A stretch of DNA of 64,000 nt from Streptomyces sp. NBRC 109706 (GTDB lineage Bacteria > Actinomycetota > Actinomycetes > Streptomycetales > Streptomycetaceae): the NCBI RefSeq assembly GCF_000974485.1, contig NZ_BBOM01000009.1:558001-622000 (forward strand), in the 5' to 3' direction. Made by a program: the position numbers and the translations under genes. Of this stretch, positions 18,055-27,106 are shown in pieces. Position 1 is the stretch's first letter; every line of letters begins with the position of its first letter. The notes under the pieces were generated by a model. The model was not told the origin of the DNA. It ran no database searches and saw only the letters and a program-made list of their open reading frames with translations.

Positions 18055-19656
18055 TCAGACCCGCAGCCAGACCGCCGTGTCCTGCGGCAGCAGACCCGCG
18101 TCGTCCAGCGGGCCGCTGCGCAGCAGCACGTGTGTGTGGGGAGGCAACGGCAACGGCTCGGGCGCCAGGTTGACCGCGCAGATCAGGCCGTGGTCCCGGG
18201 CGAAGACCAGCGCGCCAGGAGGGGAGTCCAGCCAGGTGAGGTCCCCGGTGGAGCCGGGCCAGGCCCGGCGCAGCCGCAGGCCGGTGCGGTAGAGCCAGAG
18301 CATGGACCCGGGGTCCTTCTCCTGCGCCTCGGCCGTGAAACCGGCCCAGTCGTCGGGCTGCGGCAGCCAGGTGTCGGCGCCGCCGAAGCCGTACGGCGCG
18401 GCGTCCCCCGACCAGGGCAGCGGCACCCGGCAGCCGTCCCGGCCCGGGTCGATGCCGCCGGACCTGGCGTGCATGGGGTCGTTGATGCGGTCCCTGGGGA
18501 TCTCCGCCTCCGGCAGGCCCAACTCCTCGCCCTGGTAGATGTAGACGGCCCCGGGCAGGGCCAACGACAACAGCGCGGCGGCGCGGGCGCGCCGGGTGCC
18601 GAGCTCGAAGTCGGTCGGGGTGCCGAAACGCTTGGCCACGAAGGCGAAGCCGGTCTCCTCGCGGCCGTAACGGGTCGCGGTGCGGGTGATGTCGTGGTTG
18701 GCCAGCACCCAGGTCGCGGGGGCGCCGACCCCGGCGTGCGAGGCGAGGGTGCCGTCGATCGAGGCACGCAGCCGCTCCGGCTCCCAGGGGCCGCTCAGGA
18801 AGTCGAAGTTGAAGGCGGTGTGCAGCTCGTCGGGACGCAGGTAGCGGGCGAACCGCTCCACGTCGGGGAGCCACAGCTCGCCGATGAGCACCCCCTCGTA
18901 CTCGTCGGCGATGGCCCGCCAGGACCGGTAGATGTCGTGCAGCTCGTCGCGGTCCACATAGGGGTGGGGGTCGTGTTCCGGGTCGAAGTCCGGCAGTTCC
19001 GGGTCCTTGGCCAGCAGCGCGGCCGAGTCGATCCGCACGCCGGCCGCGCCCCGGTCGAACCAGAAGCGCAGGATCTCCTCGTGCTCCTGTCTGACCTGCG
19101 GGTGGGCCCAGTTGAGGTCCGGCTGCCCGGGCGCGAAAAGGTGCAGGTACCACTCCCCGGGGCTGCCGTCCGGGGCGGTGCTGCGCGACCAGGCGGGGCC
19201 GCCGAACTCCGAGCGCCACGCGTTGGGCGGCTCGGCCCCGTCCGGCCCGCGCCCGGGGCGGAAGTGGAACAACTCCCGCTCCGGGCTGCCGGGGGGCGCG
19301 GCCAAGGCGGCCCTGAACCACGCGTGTTCGGCGGAGATGTGGTTGGGAACCACGTCCACGATGGTGCGCAAGCCCTGCTGACGCGCCTCGGCGATCAGCT
19401 TCTCAGCCTCCGCCAGGGTGCCGAACGCCGGGTCGATGGCGCGATAGTCCGCGACGTCATAGCCGCCGTCGGCCAGCGGCGAGACATACCAGGGGGTGAA
19501 CCACAGTGCCTCGACGCCGAGTTCGGCGAGATAGGGCAACCGGGCCCGGACACCGGCGAGGTCGCCGGTGCCGTCGCCGTTGCCGTCGGCGAAACTGCGG
19601 ATGTAGACCTGGTAGATGGCGGCGGAGCGCCACCACGCGGAAGGGTTGTGCGGCAC
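18055..19656 (-). CDS. GH13 alpha-glucosidase
   Basis: A 533-residue alpha-amylase-superfamily enzyme without a signal peptide, so probably intracellular. The GH13 catalytic triad is visible: Asp210 in GVRIDSA (nucleophile), Glu260 in IGELWL (acid/base) and Asp322 in LANHDITR. VVPNH near 102 is conserved region I, and QxxFAD-like DGNGDGTGD near the N terminus is typical of oligo-1,6-glucosidase or alpha-glucosidase. It would release glucose from imported alpha-gluco-oligosaccharides. It follows the second permease by 20 bp and is followed by the secreted GH87 enzyme. Exact linkage preference is unresolved. Confidence 0.9.
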   Translation of the reverse strand: MPHNPSAWWRSAAIYQVYIRSFADGNGDGTGDLAGVRARLPYLAELGVEALWFTPWYVSPLADGGYDVADYRAIDPAFGTLAEAEKLIAEARQQGLRTIVDVVPNHISAEHAWFRAALAAPPGSPERELFHFRPGRGPDGAEPPNAWRSEFGGPAWSRSTAPDGSPGEWYLHLFAPGQPDLNWAHPQVRQEHEEILRFWFDRGAAGVRIDSAALLAKDPELPDFDPEHDPHPYVDRDELHDIYRSWRAIADEYEGVLIGELWLPDVERFARYLRPDELHTAFNFDFLSGPWEPERLRASIDGTLASHAGVGAPATWVLANHDITRTATRYGREETGFAFVAKRFGTPTDFELGTRRARAAALLSLALPGAVYIYQGEELGLPEAEIPRDRINDPMHARSGGIDPGRDGCRVPLPWSGDAAPYGFGGADTWLPQPDDWAGFTAEAQEKDPGSMLWLYRTGLRLRRAWPGSTGDLTWLDSPPGALVFARDHGLICAVNLAPEPLPLPPHTHVLLRSGPLDDAGLLPQDTAVWLRV

Positions 19657-19676
19657 GGAGTTTTCCTTTCGGGTGA

Positions 19677-20546
19677 TCAGCCCTTGAGGCTGCCCGCCGT
19701 GAGGCCGGCGAGAATATGGCGCTGGAAGATCAGGAAAACCACCACCAGGGGAATGCTGGCCAACACCATTCCGGCGATCAGCATGTTGAGCGATGTCGTG
19801 TCCGCGATCCGCTGCAGATAGACGGTGATGGGCTGCTTGGCCGGATCGGGCAGCACCACCATCGGCCAGAGGAAATCACGCCACAGAGCGCTGATGGACA
19901 GGATCGACACAACGGCGATGATGGGCCGGGACAGCGGCAGAATGATGCGCCACATGGTGGTGAACGCACCAGCACCGTCGATCCGCGCGGCGTCGAGCAG
20001 CTCGTCCGGTATCTGGTCGAAGAAGTTCTTCAGCACATAGATGTTGAACGCGTTGGCGGCCGCCGGTAGCCATACGGCCGCCGGGTTGTTGATGAGGTTG
20101 AGCCCCAGCACGGGCACGTCCGTGACCGTGAGATAGGTGGGGATCAGCAGGGCCGTCGCCGGCACCATCAGGGTGACCAGCATCATGCCGAGCACGATCT
20201 TCCCGAACCTCGGGCGGAGTTTCGACAGCGCGTAGGCGGCCGGGAGCTGAATGGCCAGCCCGAGCAGCCAGGCGCCGCCGATCAGCACCACGGTGTTACC
20301 GAAGTACCGTGCCAGCTCCAGGCGGTTCCAGGTGTCCGAGTAGTTGCTCGGATGCCATTCCTCCGGAATGTAGGTCGGAGGGTTCCGAGCCAGTTCCGGG
20401 GAACTCTTCATGCCGCCCGTCACCATCCAGTAGAGCGGGATGATGAAGGCCACGGTGAACAGGATGATCGCGACGGCGAACAGGAACCAGTAGACCAGTC
20501 GGCCACGAGGCGTCTTGAGTACGGCGGGTCGTACCAGCGTGCGCAA
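19677..20546 (-). CDS. Carbohydrate ABC transporter permease (MalG type)
   Basis: A 289-residue inner-membrane permease with six predicted helices. The first spans about residues 18-40 (WFLFAVAIILFTVAFIIPLYW). The EAA loop reads DAARIDGAGAFTTMWRIILP near residue 190, which docks the ATPase. It follows the other permease by 12 bp, so both form the channel of one importer. No ATPase gene is present; many Streptomyces sugar importers share the MsiK ATPase encoded elsewhere, and that is the likely partner here. Confidence 0.92.
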   Translation of the reverse strand: MRTLVRPAVLKTPRGRLVYWFLFAVAIILFTVAFIIPLYWMVTGGMKSSPELARNPPTYIPEEWHPSNYSDTWNRLELARYFGNTVVLIGGAWLLGLAIQLPAAYALSKLRPRFGKIVLGMMLVTLMVPATALLIPTYLTVTDVPVLGLNLINNPAAVWLPAAANAFNIYVLKNFFDQIPDELLDAARIDGAGAFTTMWRIILPLSRPIIAVVSILSISALWRDFLWPMVVLPDPAKQPITVYLQRIADTTSLNMLIAGMVLASIPLVVVFLIFQRHILAGLTAGSLKG

Positions 20547-20558
20547 CTTCAGCCTCCC

Positions 20559-21443
20559 TCAGGTCTGCTGGCTGCGGGTGACCCGCAGATAGGCGGCGGA
20601 GAACACGGCGAGCACCAGCAGCAGGAGCAGACTCATGGCGCTGGCGGCGCCGAAGTTGTTGTAGACAAACGCGTAGCGGTAGATCAGCAGCATGACCGTG
20701 ACGGTCGAGTCCTGGGGTCCGCCACCGGTCATCACGAACGGTTCCGTGAATACCTGCATGGTGGCCACGACCTGGAGCAGCAGCAGCATCAGGATGACGA
20801 ATCTGGTCTGCGGGATGGTCACATGCCAGATACGCCGCCAGATATTGGCGCCCTCCAGTTCCGCGGCCTCGTACAGCTCGCCCGGAATGGTCTGCAGGGC
20901 GGCCAGATAGATCAGCGTCGCCGTGCCCATGTTCGCCCAGGTGGAGACGATGACCAGCGAGATCAGGGCGGTACTGGAGGAGTTCGTCCAGTCCGAGGTG
21001 GGGAGCCCGACCCCGCCCAGGATCTCGTTGATCAGGCCCCCGTCCGGCTGGTAGAACCACCGCCACATCAGCGCGACTACCACCGGCGGCAACATCACCG
21101 GCAGATAGACCAGGACCCGGAAGTAGGCCCTCGCGTGCCGGAACTCGTTGATCAGCAGGGCGGTCAGAAAGGGAACGCCGAAGCCGAGCACCAACGCGTA
21201 GAGCGTGAATATCGCGCTGTTGCGCCAGGCCGTCGCGAACAACGGGTCGTCGAATATGTAGCTGAAGTTGTCGAAGCCGACCCAGCTCGATCCGCGAACG
21301 AAGTTGACTTCCTGAAAGCTCAGGACGATGTTCCGAATGGCCGGGTACCAGGCGAAGACCGCGAAGACCACGAGAGCGGCGCACAGGAATCCATAGGCGG
21401 TGACGTTCTCGCCCAGTCGCCGCCGTGTCTCGGGAGAGGCCAT
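20559..21443 (-). CDS. Carbohydrate ABC transporter permease (MalF type)
   Basis: A 294-residue membrane protein with about six helices. The first lies near residues 15-37 (AYGFLCAALVVFAVFAWYP), and the EAA motif EAAELEGANIWRRIWHVTIP is near residue 185. Its ATG at 21443 lies 1 bp from the binding-protein stop, so the two are translationally linked. It forms the transmembrane pore with the following MalG-type permease and imports the sugar captured by the lipoprotein encoded just upstream. Confidence 0.92.
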   Translation of the reverse strand: MASPETRRRLGENVTAYGFLCAALVVFAVFAWYPAIRNIVLSFQEVNFVRGSSWVGFDNFSYIFDDPLFATAWRNSAIFTLYALVLGFGVPFLTALLINEFRHARAYFRVLVYLPVMLPPVVVALMWRWFYQPDGGLINEILGGVGLPTSDWTNSSSTALISLVIVSTWANMGTATLIYLAALQTIPGELYEAAELEGANIWRRIWHVTIPQTRFVILMLLLLQVVATMQVFTEPFVMTGGGPQDSTVTVMLLIYRYAFVYNNFGAASAMSLLLLLVLAVFSAAYLRVTRSQQT

Positions 21444-21444
21444 C

Positions 21445-22809
21445 TCAGGAGGCGCCGTAGATCCGGTTGACCTGGCTCTCGGCTTCGTCGAGGAGCGACT
21501 GGATGTCGGCGCCCTCGTTGGTCAACACGCCCTGCATCACGTTGTCCAGGGTCGCGTAGACCTCCTGGGCGTTCGGCGGCTCGATCCGTCCCTCGATCGA
21601 GGGAGCGCCTTCCATGAACGGCGCCACATGCTCGACGGGCACGTTGGCGTACTGCTCCTTGAGTGCCTCGACGTTGTCGCGGATCTCGCCCTCGACCCAG
21701 ATGTCCGGGGTGGGGGGCATCGGCAGACCGACCGGCAGCTCGTCGGCGGCGCTCTCCTCGATCCGGCGCTCGATCTCGTCGGGGTTCACGAACCGCCACT
21801 GCAGCCAGGTGAGGGCCGCCTCGATCTGCTCCTCGGAGGCGCCCGCGTTGATCATGTAGCCCTCGCCGCCGAGCAGCGTGCCGCCGCCGTCGGGGATCGG
21901 CGCCAGGCCCAGGTTCTCGTAGCTGCCGTCGTACTGCCGTACCAGGGTGGGCAGGTTGTCGGGGGCGGCCACATACATGCCGAGCTGGCCGGCGCCCATC
22001 TGCACCATCACGTCCTCGCAGGAACGCATCTGGTCGCTGCCCATCGACTGGTCCTCCCAGCGCATGGCGCTGAGGTTCTCCAACAGGGCCAGCGTCTCGG
22101 GGGTGTTGAACGCGGCGCGCCAGCCTTCGCCGTCCGGCTCGGCCACCTGCCCGCCGGTGGAGTAGATCTCGGTGGTGAGGTGCCAGCCACCGGTGTTCTC
22201 CGTGGTGCACTCGCCGTAGCCCGTCACGCCGCCGCCGAGTTCGGCGATGGCCGCCGACGCGGTGCGGACCTCCTCCCAGGTGCTGGGCGGGGTGTTGGGG
22301 TCGAGGCCCGCCTGCTCGAAGAGTTCGCGGTTGTAGAGCAGACCCATGGAGTAGTTGGCGGTCGGTACGCCGTACTGCCGTCCCGCCTCGTCCTGGAACG
22401 CCTCGTGCAACTCGGGTCGTATCTGGGCAAGGTTGGGGTAGTCCGCCAGATAGTCCGTGATATCGGCCGCGTAGCCCTGCTCGATGATGCCGGCGGGGTC
22501 GGTGAAGTAGACATAGAAGACGTCTTCCAGGTTGCCGCCGGCGACCCGGGTGTTGAACGTCTCGGGCTCCATGAAGCCCTCGTGCGGAACGATGTCGATA
22601 TCTTCGTGTTCCGCCTCGAATGCCTCGATCTCGGCGAGGAACACCCGAAGTTCCCGCTCGTCGGTGTTCGGGGGCTGGCCGTTGATGTGCAACGTGATCT
22701 TGCCGTCGTCGCCGCCGCCGTCGTCCGAGGAACAGGCGGCCAGCGTGAGGGCCAGGACGGCGGTGGTGGCCAGACAGCGGCGGGTACGCCGGAATGCGCG
22801 ACGTGTCAT
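21445..22809 (-). CDS. Sugar ABC transporter substrate-binding lipoprotein
   Basis: A 454-residue lipoprotein. The signal peptide ends in LTLAAC, so Cys26 would be lipidated and the protein anchored outside the membrane. The mature part resembles extracellular solute-binding family 1 proteins (NYSMGLLYNRELFEQAGLDPN, PSTWEE). The ATG at 22809 is preceded by AAGGGG. With the GH13 and GH87 genes downstream, the ligand is probably an alpha-gluco-oligosaccharide, perhaps nigero-oligosaccharide. Candidate LacI operators lie 60-100 bp upstream. The ligand is inference. Confidence 0.92.
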   Translation of the reverse strand: MTRRAFRRTRRCLATTAVLALTLAACSSDDGGGDDGKITLHINGQPPNTDERELRVFLAEIEAFEAEHEDIDIVPHEGFMEPETFNTRVAGGNLEDVFYVYFTDPAGIIEQGYAADITDYLADYPNLAQIRPELHEAFQDEAGRQYGVPTANYSMGLLYNRELFEQAGLDPNTPPSTWEEVRTASAAIAELGGGVTGYGECTTENTGGWHLTTEIYSTGGQVAEPDGEGWRAAFNTPETLALLENLSAMRWEDQSMGSDQMRSCEDVMVQMGAGQLGMYVAAPDNLPTLVRQYDGSYENLGLAPIPDGGGTLLGGEGYMINAGASEEQIEAALTWLQWRFVNPDEIERRIEESAADELPVGLPMPPTPDIWVEGEIRDNVEALKEQYANVPVEHVAPFMEGAPSIEGRIEPPNAQEVYATLDNVMQGVLTNEGADIQSLLDEAESQVNRIYGAS

Positions 22810-22874
22810 CGGGTGACCCCTTCGTGGGCACGGTCGTGAAGTGCCGCACACTCAATCACCGATGGCAGCGTCGC

Positions 22875-22899
22875 GCAATATCCTGCGCATCACTTGCAA
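22875..22899 (-). promoter_or_regulatory. Candidate LacI operators before the sugar operon
   Basis: Between the LacI gene and the binding-protein gene are the perfect palindrome TTGCAA at 22894-22899 and, 10-20 bp away, ATTGCGCGA (minus strand). Similar TTGCGCAA-like words occur upstream of the LacI gene. They lie where a repressor would block the operon promoter. Confidence 0.45.
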
Positions 22900-22910
22900 A
22901 ATATCGACTG

Positions 22911-23930
22911 CTAACCGCGACCTCGCCCCGGCGCCTGCCCCGTGGACTCCCGCACCACCAGCTCCGGTTCGAACAGCAACTCGTCGCGGCCGACGTCCCG
23001 TCCACCGAACTGCGCGACCAACACCTCGACCGCCGCGCGGCCCATCGCCTCGATGGGCTGACGCACGGTGCTGAGGGGAGGATTGGTGCAGGTCATCAGG
23101 GCCGAGTCGTCGAATCCGACCACGGAGAAATCGTCCGGCACGGAGAGCCCGCGACGCCGGGCCGCCCGGATCGCGCCGAGGGCGATCACATCGCTCGCAC
23201 AGATCACCCCGGTGGCGCCGCGCTCCAACAACGTGGCCGTCGCCGCCTGGCCGCCCTCCAGCGTGTACATGGCACGAGCGACCAGCTCGTCGGAGAGCTG
23301 ACCGCCGCCCGCCTCCGCCGCGGCCTTGGCGGCGGCGAGCTTGCGCTGCGAGGGGATGTGGTCGCCCGGCCCCAGCACCAGCCCTATCCGCTCGTGCCCC
23401 AGGGAGACCAGATGCCGCCACGCCTGCTCCACGGCCACCGAGTCGTCACAGGAGACCCGGGGAAAGCCGAGCCCCGGCACCGACGCGTTGATCAACACCA
23501 CCGGCAGCCTGCGCTCGGCGAGCAGCCGGTAGTGGTCGTGCGACGCGTCCTCCTGCGCGTAGTGCCCACCGGCGAACACCACACCGGAGACCTGCTGCTG
23601 CAACAGCAGGTCGACATAGTCGGTCTCCTGGATACCGCCCGGGGTCTGGGTGCACAGCACGGGCACCAGGCCACGCTGGGCCAGCACCCCACCAAGGACC
23701 TCGGCGAAGGCGGGAAAGATCGGGTTCTGCAGCTCGGGCAGGATCAGACCGACCAACCGGCCGCGTTCGCCGCGCAGTTGGGTGGGCCGCTCGTACCCGA
23801 GAACGTCGAGCGCGGTGAGGACGGCCTGCCGGGTGGCCTCGGAGACCCCCGGCTTCCCGTTGAGGACCCGGCTGACCGTGGCCTCACTCACTCCCACCTT
23901 CTGCGCTACCTGGGCAAGTCGTCGCGTCAT
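22911..23930 (-). CDS. LacI family transcriptional regulator of the alpha-glucan locus
   Basis: A 339-residue LacI-family repressor. The N-terminal helix-turn-helix reads LAQVAQKVGVSEATVSRVLNG, followed by a hinge with LGYERP. The periplasmic-binding-like core carries DDS near 145, CASDVIALGAI near 235 and VVGFDD near 260. It lies directly upstream of the importer genes on the same strand, and TTGCGCAA-type palindromes precede both transcription units. By analogy with Streptomyces MalR and AglR proteins it should release DNA when an oligosaccharide binds. The inducer is unknown. Confidence 0.92.
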   Translation of the reverse strand: MTRRLAQVAQKVGVSEATVSRVLNGKPGVSEATRQAVLTALDVLGYERPTQLRGERGRLVGLILPELQNPIFPAFAEVLGGVLAQRGLVPVLCTQTPGGIQETDYVDLLLQQQVSGVVFAGGHYAQEDASHDHYRLLAERRLPVVLINASVPGLGFPRVSCDDSVAVEQAWRHLVSLGHERIGLVLGPGDHIPSQRKLAAAKAAAEAGGGQLSDELVARAMYTLEGGQAATATLLERGATGVICASDVIALGAIRAARRRGLSVPDDFSVVGFDDSALMTCTNPPLSTVRQPIEAMGRAAVEVLVAQFGGRDVGRDELLFEPELVVRESTGQAPGRGRG

Positions 23931-23943
23931 ATCCGCAAGGCTA

Positions 23944-23969
23944 ACGCAAATTGCGCAATTAAATTGCGT
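23944..23969 (-). promoter_or_regulatory. Candidate operator at the LacI gene promoter
   Basis: The perfect 12-bp palindrome AATTGCGCAATT (23949-23960) sits inside a wider arrangement bounded by ACGCAA and TTGCGT. It starts 14 bp before the LacI ATG, overlapping the expected promoter, which suggests autorepression. Confidence 0.55.
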
Positions 23970-24024
23970 GCAGCCTTCAGGGATCCGACGAACGCCAGGT
24001 GACGCGGACGCCGCCGGGGACGCC

Positions 24025-26139
24025 TCAGGTGTCGATGCGCGAGCGGTCCAGCGTAGCCGCGGACGACGCGATGAACTCCCGTCGCGGCGCCACCTCGTTG
24101 CCCATCAACAGGCTGAACGCCTCCTCCGCCGCCTCCAGATCGCCGATGTTGATCCGGCGCAACGTGCGCTTGCGCGGATCCATCGTGGTCTCGGCGAGCT
24201 GGTCGGCGTCCATCTCGCCCAGGCCCTTGTAGCGCTGGATCGATTCCTTGTAGCGAACACCGCGCCGCTCGAAGTCCAGCAGCGTCTGCCGCAGTTCGTT
24301 GTCCGAGTAGGTGTAGTGGTACTTGTCCTGCCCCCGCTTGGGATTGCTCAACTCGATCCGGTGCAGCGGCGGAACGGCCGAGAAGACCCGCCCCTGCTCC
24401 ACCATCGGCCGCATGTACCGCTGGAAGAGCGTGAGCAGCAGACAGCGGATGTGCGCGCCGTCCACATCCGCGTCGGCCAGGAAGATCACCCGGCCGTAGC
24501 GCGCCTGGTCGATGTCGAAGGTCCGCCCCGACCCCGCTCCTATCACCTGGATGATGGCGCCGCACTCGGCGTTCTTGAGCATGTCGGCGACCGACGACTT
24601 CTGCACGTTGAGAATCTTGCCCCGGATCGGCAGCAGCGCCTGGAACTCGCTGTTCCGCGCCAGCTTGGCCGTGCCCAGCGCGCTGTCCCCCTCGACGATG
24701 AACAGCTCGCTGCGCTCCACCTCGTCGCTGCGGCAGTCCGCCAGCTTGGCCGGCAGCGATGAGGACTCCAGCGCCGTCTTACGCCGCTGCGCCTCCTTGT
24801 GCTGCCGGGCGGCGATCCGCGTCCTGGCCGCCGCCACGACCTTCTCCAGAACGGCCCTGGACTGCTGCTTGTCGTCCCGCTTGGCGGACGTCAGGAAGGC
24901 CTTCAGCTCCTTGGAGACCACCTGTGCGACGATCCGGGTGGCCGCCGAGGTACCAAGGACCTCCTTGGTCTGCCCCTCGAACTGCGGCTCGGCCAGCCGG
25001 ACCGTGACCACCGCCGTAAGGCCCTCCAGGACGTCGTCCTTGGCCACGTCGTCCTCGGCCACCCGCAGCAGCTTGGCGGACCGCAGGACCTCGTTCACGG
25101 TGCCGCGCAGCGCCCGCTCGAAGCCGGCGACATGGGTGCCGCCCTTCGGCGTCGCGATGATGTTCACAAAGGAGCGCACGGTGCTCTCGTAGCCCGTGCC
25201 CCAGCGCATCGCCACATCCACGTCCAGCTGCCGGCGCACCTCGGTGGGGATCATGTGCCCCCGCTCGTCCAGGACCGGCACCGTCTCCTTGAACGCGCCC
25301 TGACCGCGCAGCCGCAGCACGTCGCACACCGGGCGGTCGCTCGCCAGGTACTCGCAGAACTCGCTGATGCCCCCGTCGTACCGGAACACCTCGGTGGCGT
25401 GCTCCGCCCCGTCGATGCCCCGCTGGTCGCTCACCGAGATGGTCAGCCCCGGCACCAGGAACGCCGTCTGCCGGGCCCGCGCGTGGAGCGTGTCCAGGGA
25501 GAGCCTGGCGTCCTTGAGGAAGATCTGCCGATCCGCCCAGTACCGTACCCGGGTACCCGTCCTGGCCTTGCGGATCCGCCGGACCCGCAGGCCGCTCGCC
25601 GGCTCGAACGGCGCGTCCGGTCCCGATTCGGTGAAGATCCCCGGGGTGCCGCGCCGGAAGCTGGTGGCATGGGTCTTGGAGCCGCGGTCCACCTCCACGT
25701 CGAGACGGGCGGAGAGCGCGTTGACCACCGAGGCGCCCACGCCGTGCAGACCGCCGGAGGCCGCGTAGGAGCCGCCACCGAACTTTCCGCCGGCGTGCAG
25801 CTTGGTCATCACGACCTCGACCCCGGAGAGCCCCGTCTTGGGCTCCACGTCGACCGGGATGCCCCGACCGTTGTCCCGCACCTCGACCGAGCCGTCCGCG
25901 TGCAGAAGCACCTCGATTTGGTCGCAGTGCCCCCCGAGGGCCTCGTCGACCGAGTTGTCGATGATCTCCCAGAGGCAGTGCATCAGGCCGCGGCTGTCGG
26001 TGGAGCCGATATACATGCCGGGGCGCTTGCGTACCGCCTCCAACCCCTCCAGAACCAGCAGGTGCCGCGCGGTGTAGTTGCCGCCCGGATCGGCCCCGGT
26101 CAGCAGTGCGGTGGACGGCACGGACGTGTCGGCGGTCAC
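24025..26139 (-). CDS. parE: DNA topoisomerase IV subunit B
   Basis: A 704-residue ATPase subunit of type IIA topoisomerase. It has the GHKL ATPase motifs (WEIIDNSVDEAL, DNGRGIPVD, GGLHGVGASVVNALS), a transducer domain (QTKEVLGT), and the TOPRIM motifs EGDSALGTA and DADVDGAHI followed by PLHRI. It pairs with ParC at 12484. The start is GTG at 26139, preceded by GAGGAGC; an ATG further upstream has no ribosome site and would overlap promoter sequence. The C-terminal PLNP-like GLGEMDADQLAET is typical of the family. Confidence 0.92.
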   Translation of the reverse strand: MTADTSVPSTALLTGADPGGNYTARHLLVLEGLEAVRKRPGMYIGSTDSRGLMHCLWEIIDNSVDEALGGHCDQIEVLLHADGSVEVRDNGRGIPVDVEPKTGLSGVEVVMTKLHAGGKFGGGSYAASGGLHGVGASVVNALSARLDVEVDRGSKTHATSFRRGTPGIFTESGPDAPFEPASGLRVRRIRKARTGTRVRYWADRQIFLKDARLSLDTLHARARQTAFLVPGLTISVSDQRGIDGAEHATEVFRYDGGISEFCEYLASDRPVCDVLRLRGQGAFKETVPVLDERGHMIPTEVRRQLDVDVAMRWGTGYESTVRSFVNIIATPKGGTHVAGFERALRGTVNEVLRSAKLLRVAEDDVAKDDVLEGLTAVVTVRLAEPQFEGQTKEVLGTSAATRIVAQVVSKELKAFLTSAKRDDKQQSRAVLEKVVAAARTRIAARQHKEAQRRKTALESSSLPAKLADCRSDEVERSELFIVEGDSALGTAKLARNSEFQALLPIRGKILNVQKSSVADMLKNAECGAIIQVIGAGSGRTFDIDQARYGRVIFLADADVDGAHIRCLLLTLFQRYMRPMVEQGRVFSAVPPLHRIELSNPKRGQDKYHYTYSDNELRQTLLDFERRGVRYKESIQRYKGLGEMDADQLAETTMDPRKRTLRRINIGDLEAAEEAFSLLMGNEVAPRREFIASSAATLDRSRIDT

Positions 26140-26567
26140 GCAGTTCGCTCCTCGCTGAATTCTGAGATGTGGCGGAGTACCGCTCAGAGGGTACCGAGGC
26201 CTTGTAGAGCGGTTGTGCAGCTCCCCGGCGAAGCTCAGGGTAGCCCAGGGTCGCTCATGTGTTCGATCGACAGAGGGGGTGACGTGTACATCACGTTCCC
26301 TTCGGGGCATGAACCCCTTAGGCTCCGGGCACGTCCTCCTGAACGAAAGCAGACTTCCGGGTACACCGAGGTAGCCGGGAACAAAACCACGAGAAAGCGC
26401 GTATACCTAGCAAGCAACACCGCAATACGGCTCATTCGCCGCCACCGGGCTATGTCCGGTCAACTCGTTGGATGCCTTTCCAATGGGAAGCCGCGAGCGG
26501 GAACGTTCTCGGCCTGGTTGGATGTTGTCCCTGGTACGACAGCTCGTCGAGCTAGAGAAGAGGCGAC
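26140..26567. other. Divergent regulatory region between parE and the DUF7455 gene
   Basis: This 428-bp gap is noticeably more AT-rich than its surroundings and holds the promoters of the two divergent genes. No convincing gene was found in it. At 26251-26266 the minus strand reads TCGAACACATGAGCGA, which matches 14 of 16 positions of a LexA-box consensus TCGAAC-N4-GTTCGA, but the right half is imperfect, so it is only a weak candidate. Confidence 0.5.
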
Positions 26568-26798
26568 GTGACTACTGTTCTGACTCCCGCGACCCCGCTG
26601 ACCGCTGGGGACCGCTGCGATCGCTGCGGCGCCCAGGCGTACCTCCGCGTGGTCCTCATCAGCGGCGGAGAGCTGCTCTTCTGCGCCCACCACGGCCGCA
26701 AGTTCCAGCCAGAACTCAAGAAGATCGCCGCTGAGATACAGGACGAGACGGAGAAGCTCACCGCGACTCCCGCAAGCGCACAGGAGAACGAGCGTTGA
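26568..26798 (+). CDS. DUF7455-like small cysteine protein
   Basis: A 76-residue protein conserved in Streptomyces next to hrdB. It contains CDRCGAQAYLRV near residue 17 and LLFCAHHGRKF near 37, a Cys-x2-Cys ... Cys-x-x-His-like set that could bind zinc, followed by a charged C-terminal helix. The start is GTG at 26568 with AGAAGAGG just upstream. A terminator lies about 55 bp past the stop. Function is unknown; a small zinc protein of the transcription machinery is one guess, not supported by direct evidence. Confidence 0.85.
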   Translation: MTTVLTPATPLTAGDRCDRCGAQAYLRVVLISGGELLFCAHHGRKFQPELKKIAAEIQDETEKLTATPASAQENER

Positions 26799-26853
26799 CC
26801 TGACGTCTCGCAGTATCCCCAACCGACGGGCTCGGTCCGGTTGACCCCGGACG

Positions 26854-26892
26854 ACGGGCGGTCCCCTCAGGCCACCGAGGGCGACCGCCCGT
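26854..26892 (+). terminator. Terminator after the DUF7455 gene
   Basis: ACGGGCGGTC pairs perfectly with GACCGCCCGT over a 19-nt loop, followed by TTTCC. It lies 55 bp after the stop codon. Confidence 0.8.
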
Positions 26893-27056
26893 TTCCGTGT
26901 GTGCGCCGGCAGGGGAGCGTCTGACGTCGCTCTGCCGGCCCGTCGTGATCTTTCCCGGCTTCCCGTCGCTCCCGCCGCCCAGGAGCGCTCAGCGGCGCCC
27001 GAGCGCCGTTCCACCGCCCACGGGCCGGCTACCCGCCCCCGGCCGGACGCAACGAA

Positions 27057-27090
27057 ACCCGGCCGGTACCCCGAGGGGCACCGGCCGGGT
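27057..27090 (-). terminator. Terminator after hrdB
   Basis: ACCCGGCCGGT pairs perfectly with ACCGGCCGGGT over a 12-nt loop. On the minus strand it is followed by TTTCG. It lies 16 bp past the hrdB stop. Confidence 0.8.
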
Positions 27091-27106
27091 CATGAGCGTC
27101 GCGTCG

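Noticed and set aside
16118..18292. Open frame of 724 codons on the plus strand
   Set aside because: Antisense to the GH87 gene, composition typical of a GC shadow.
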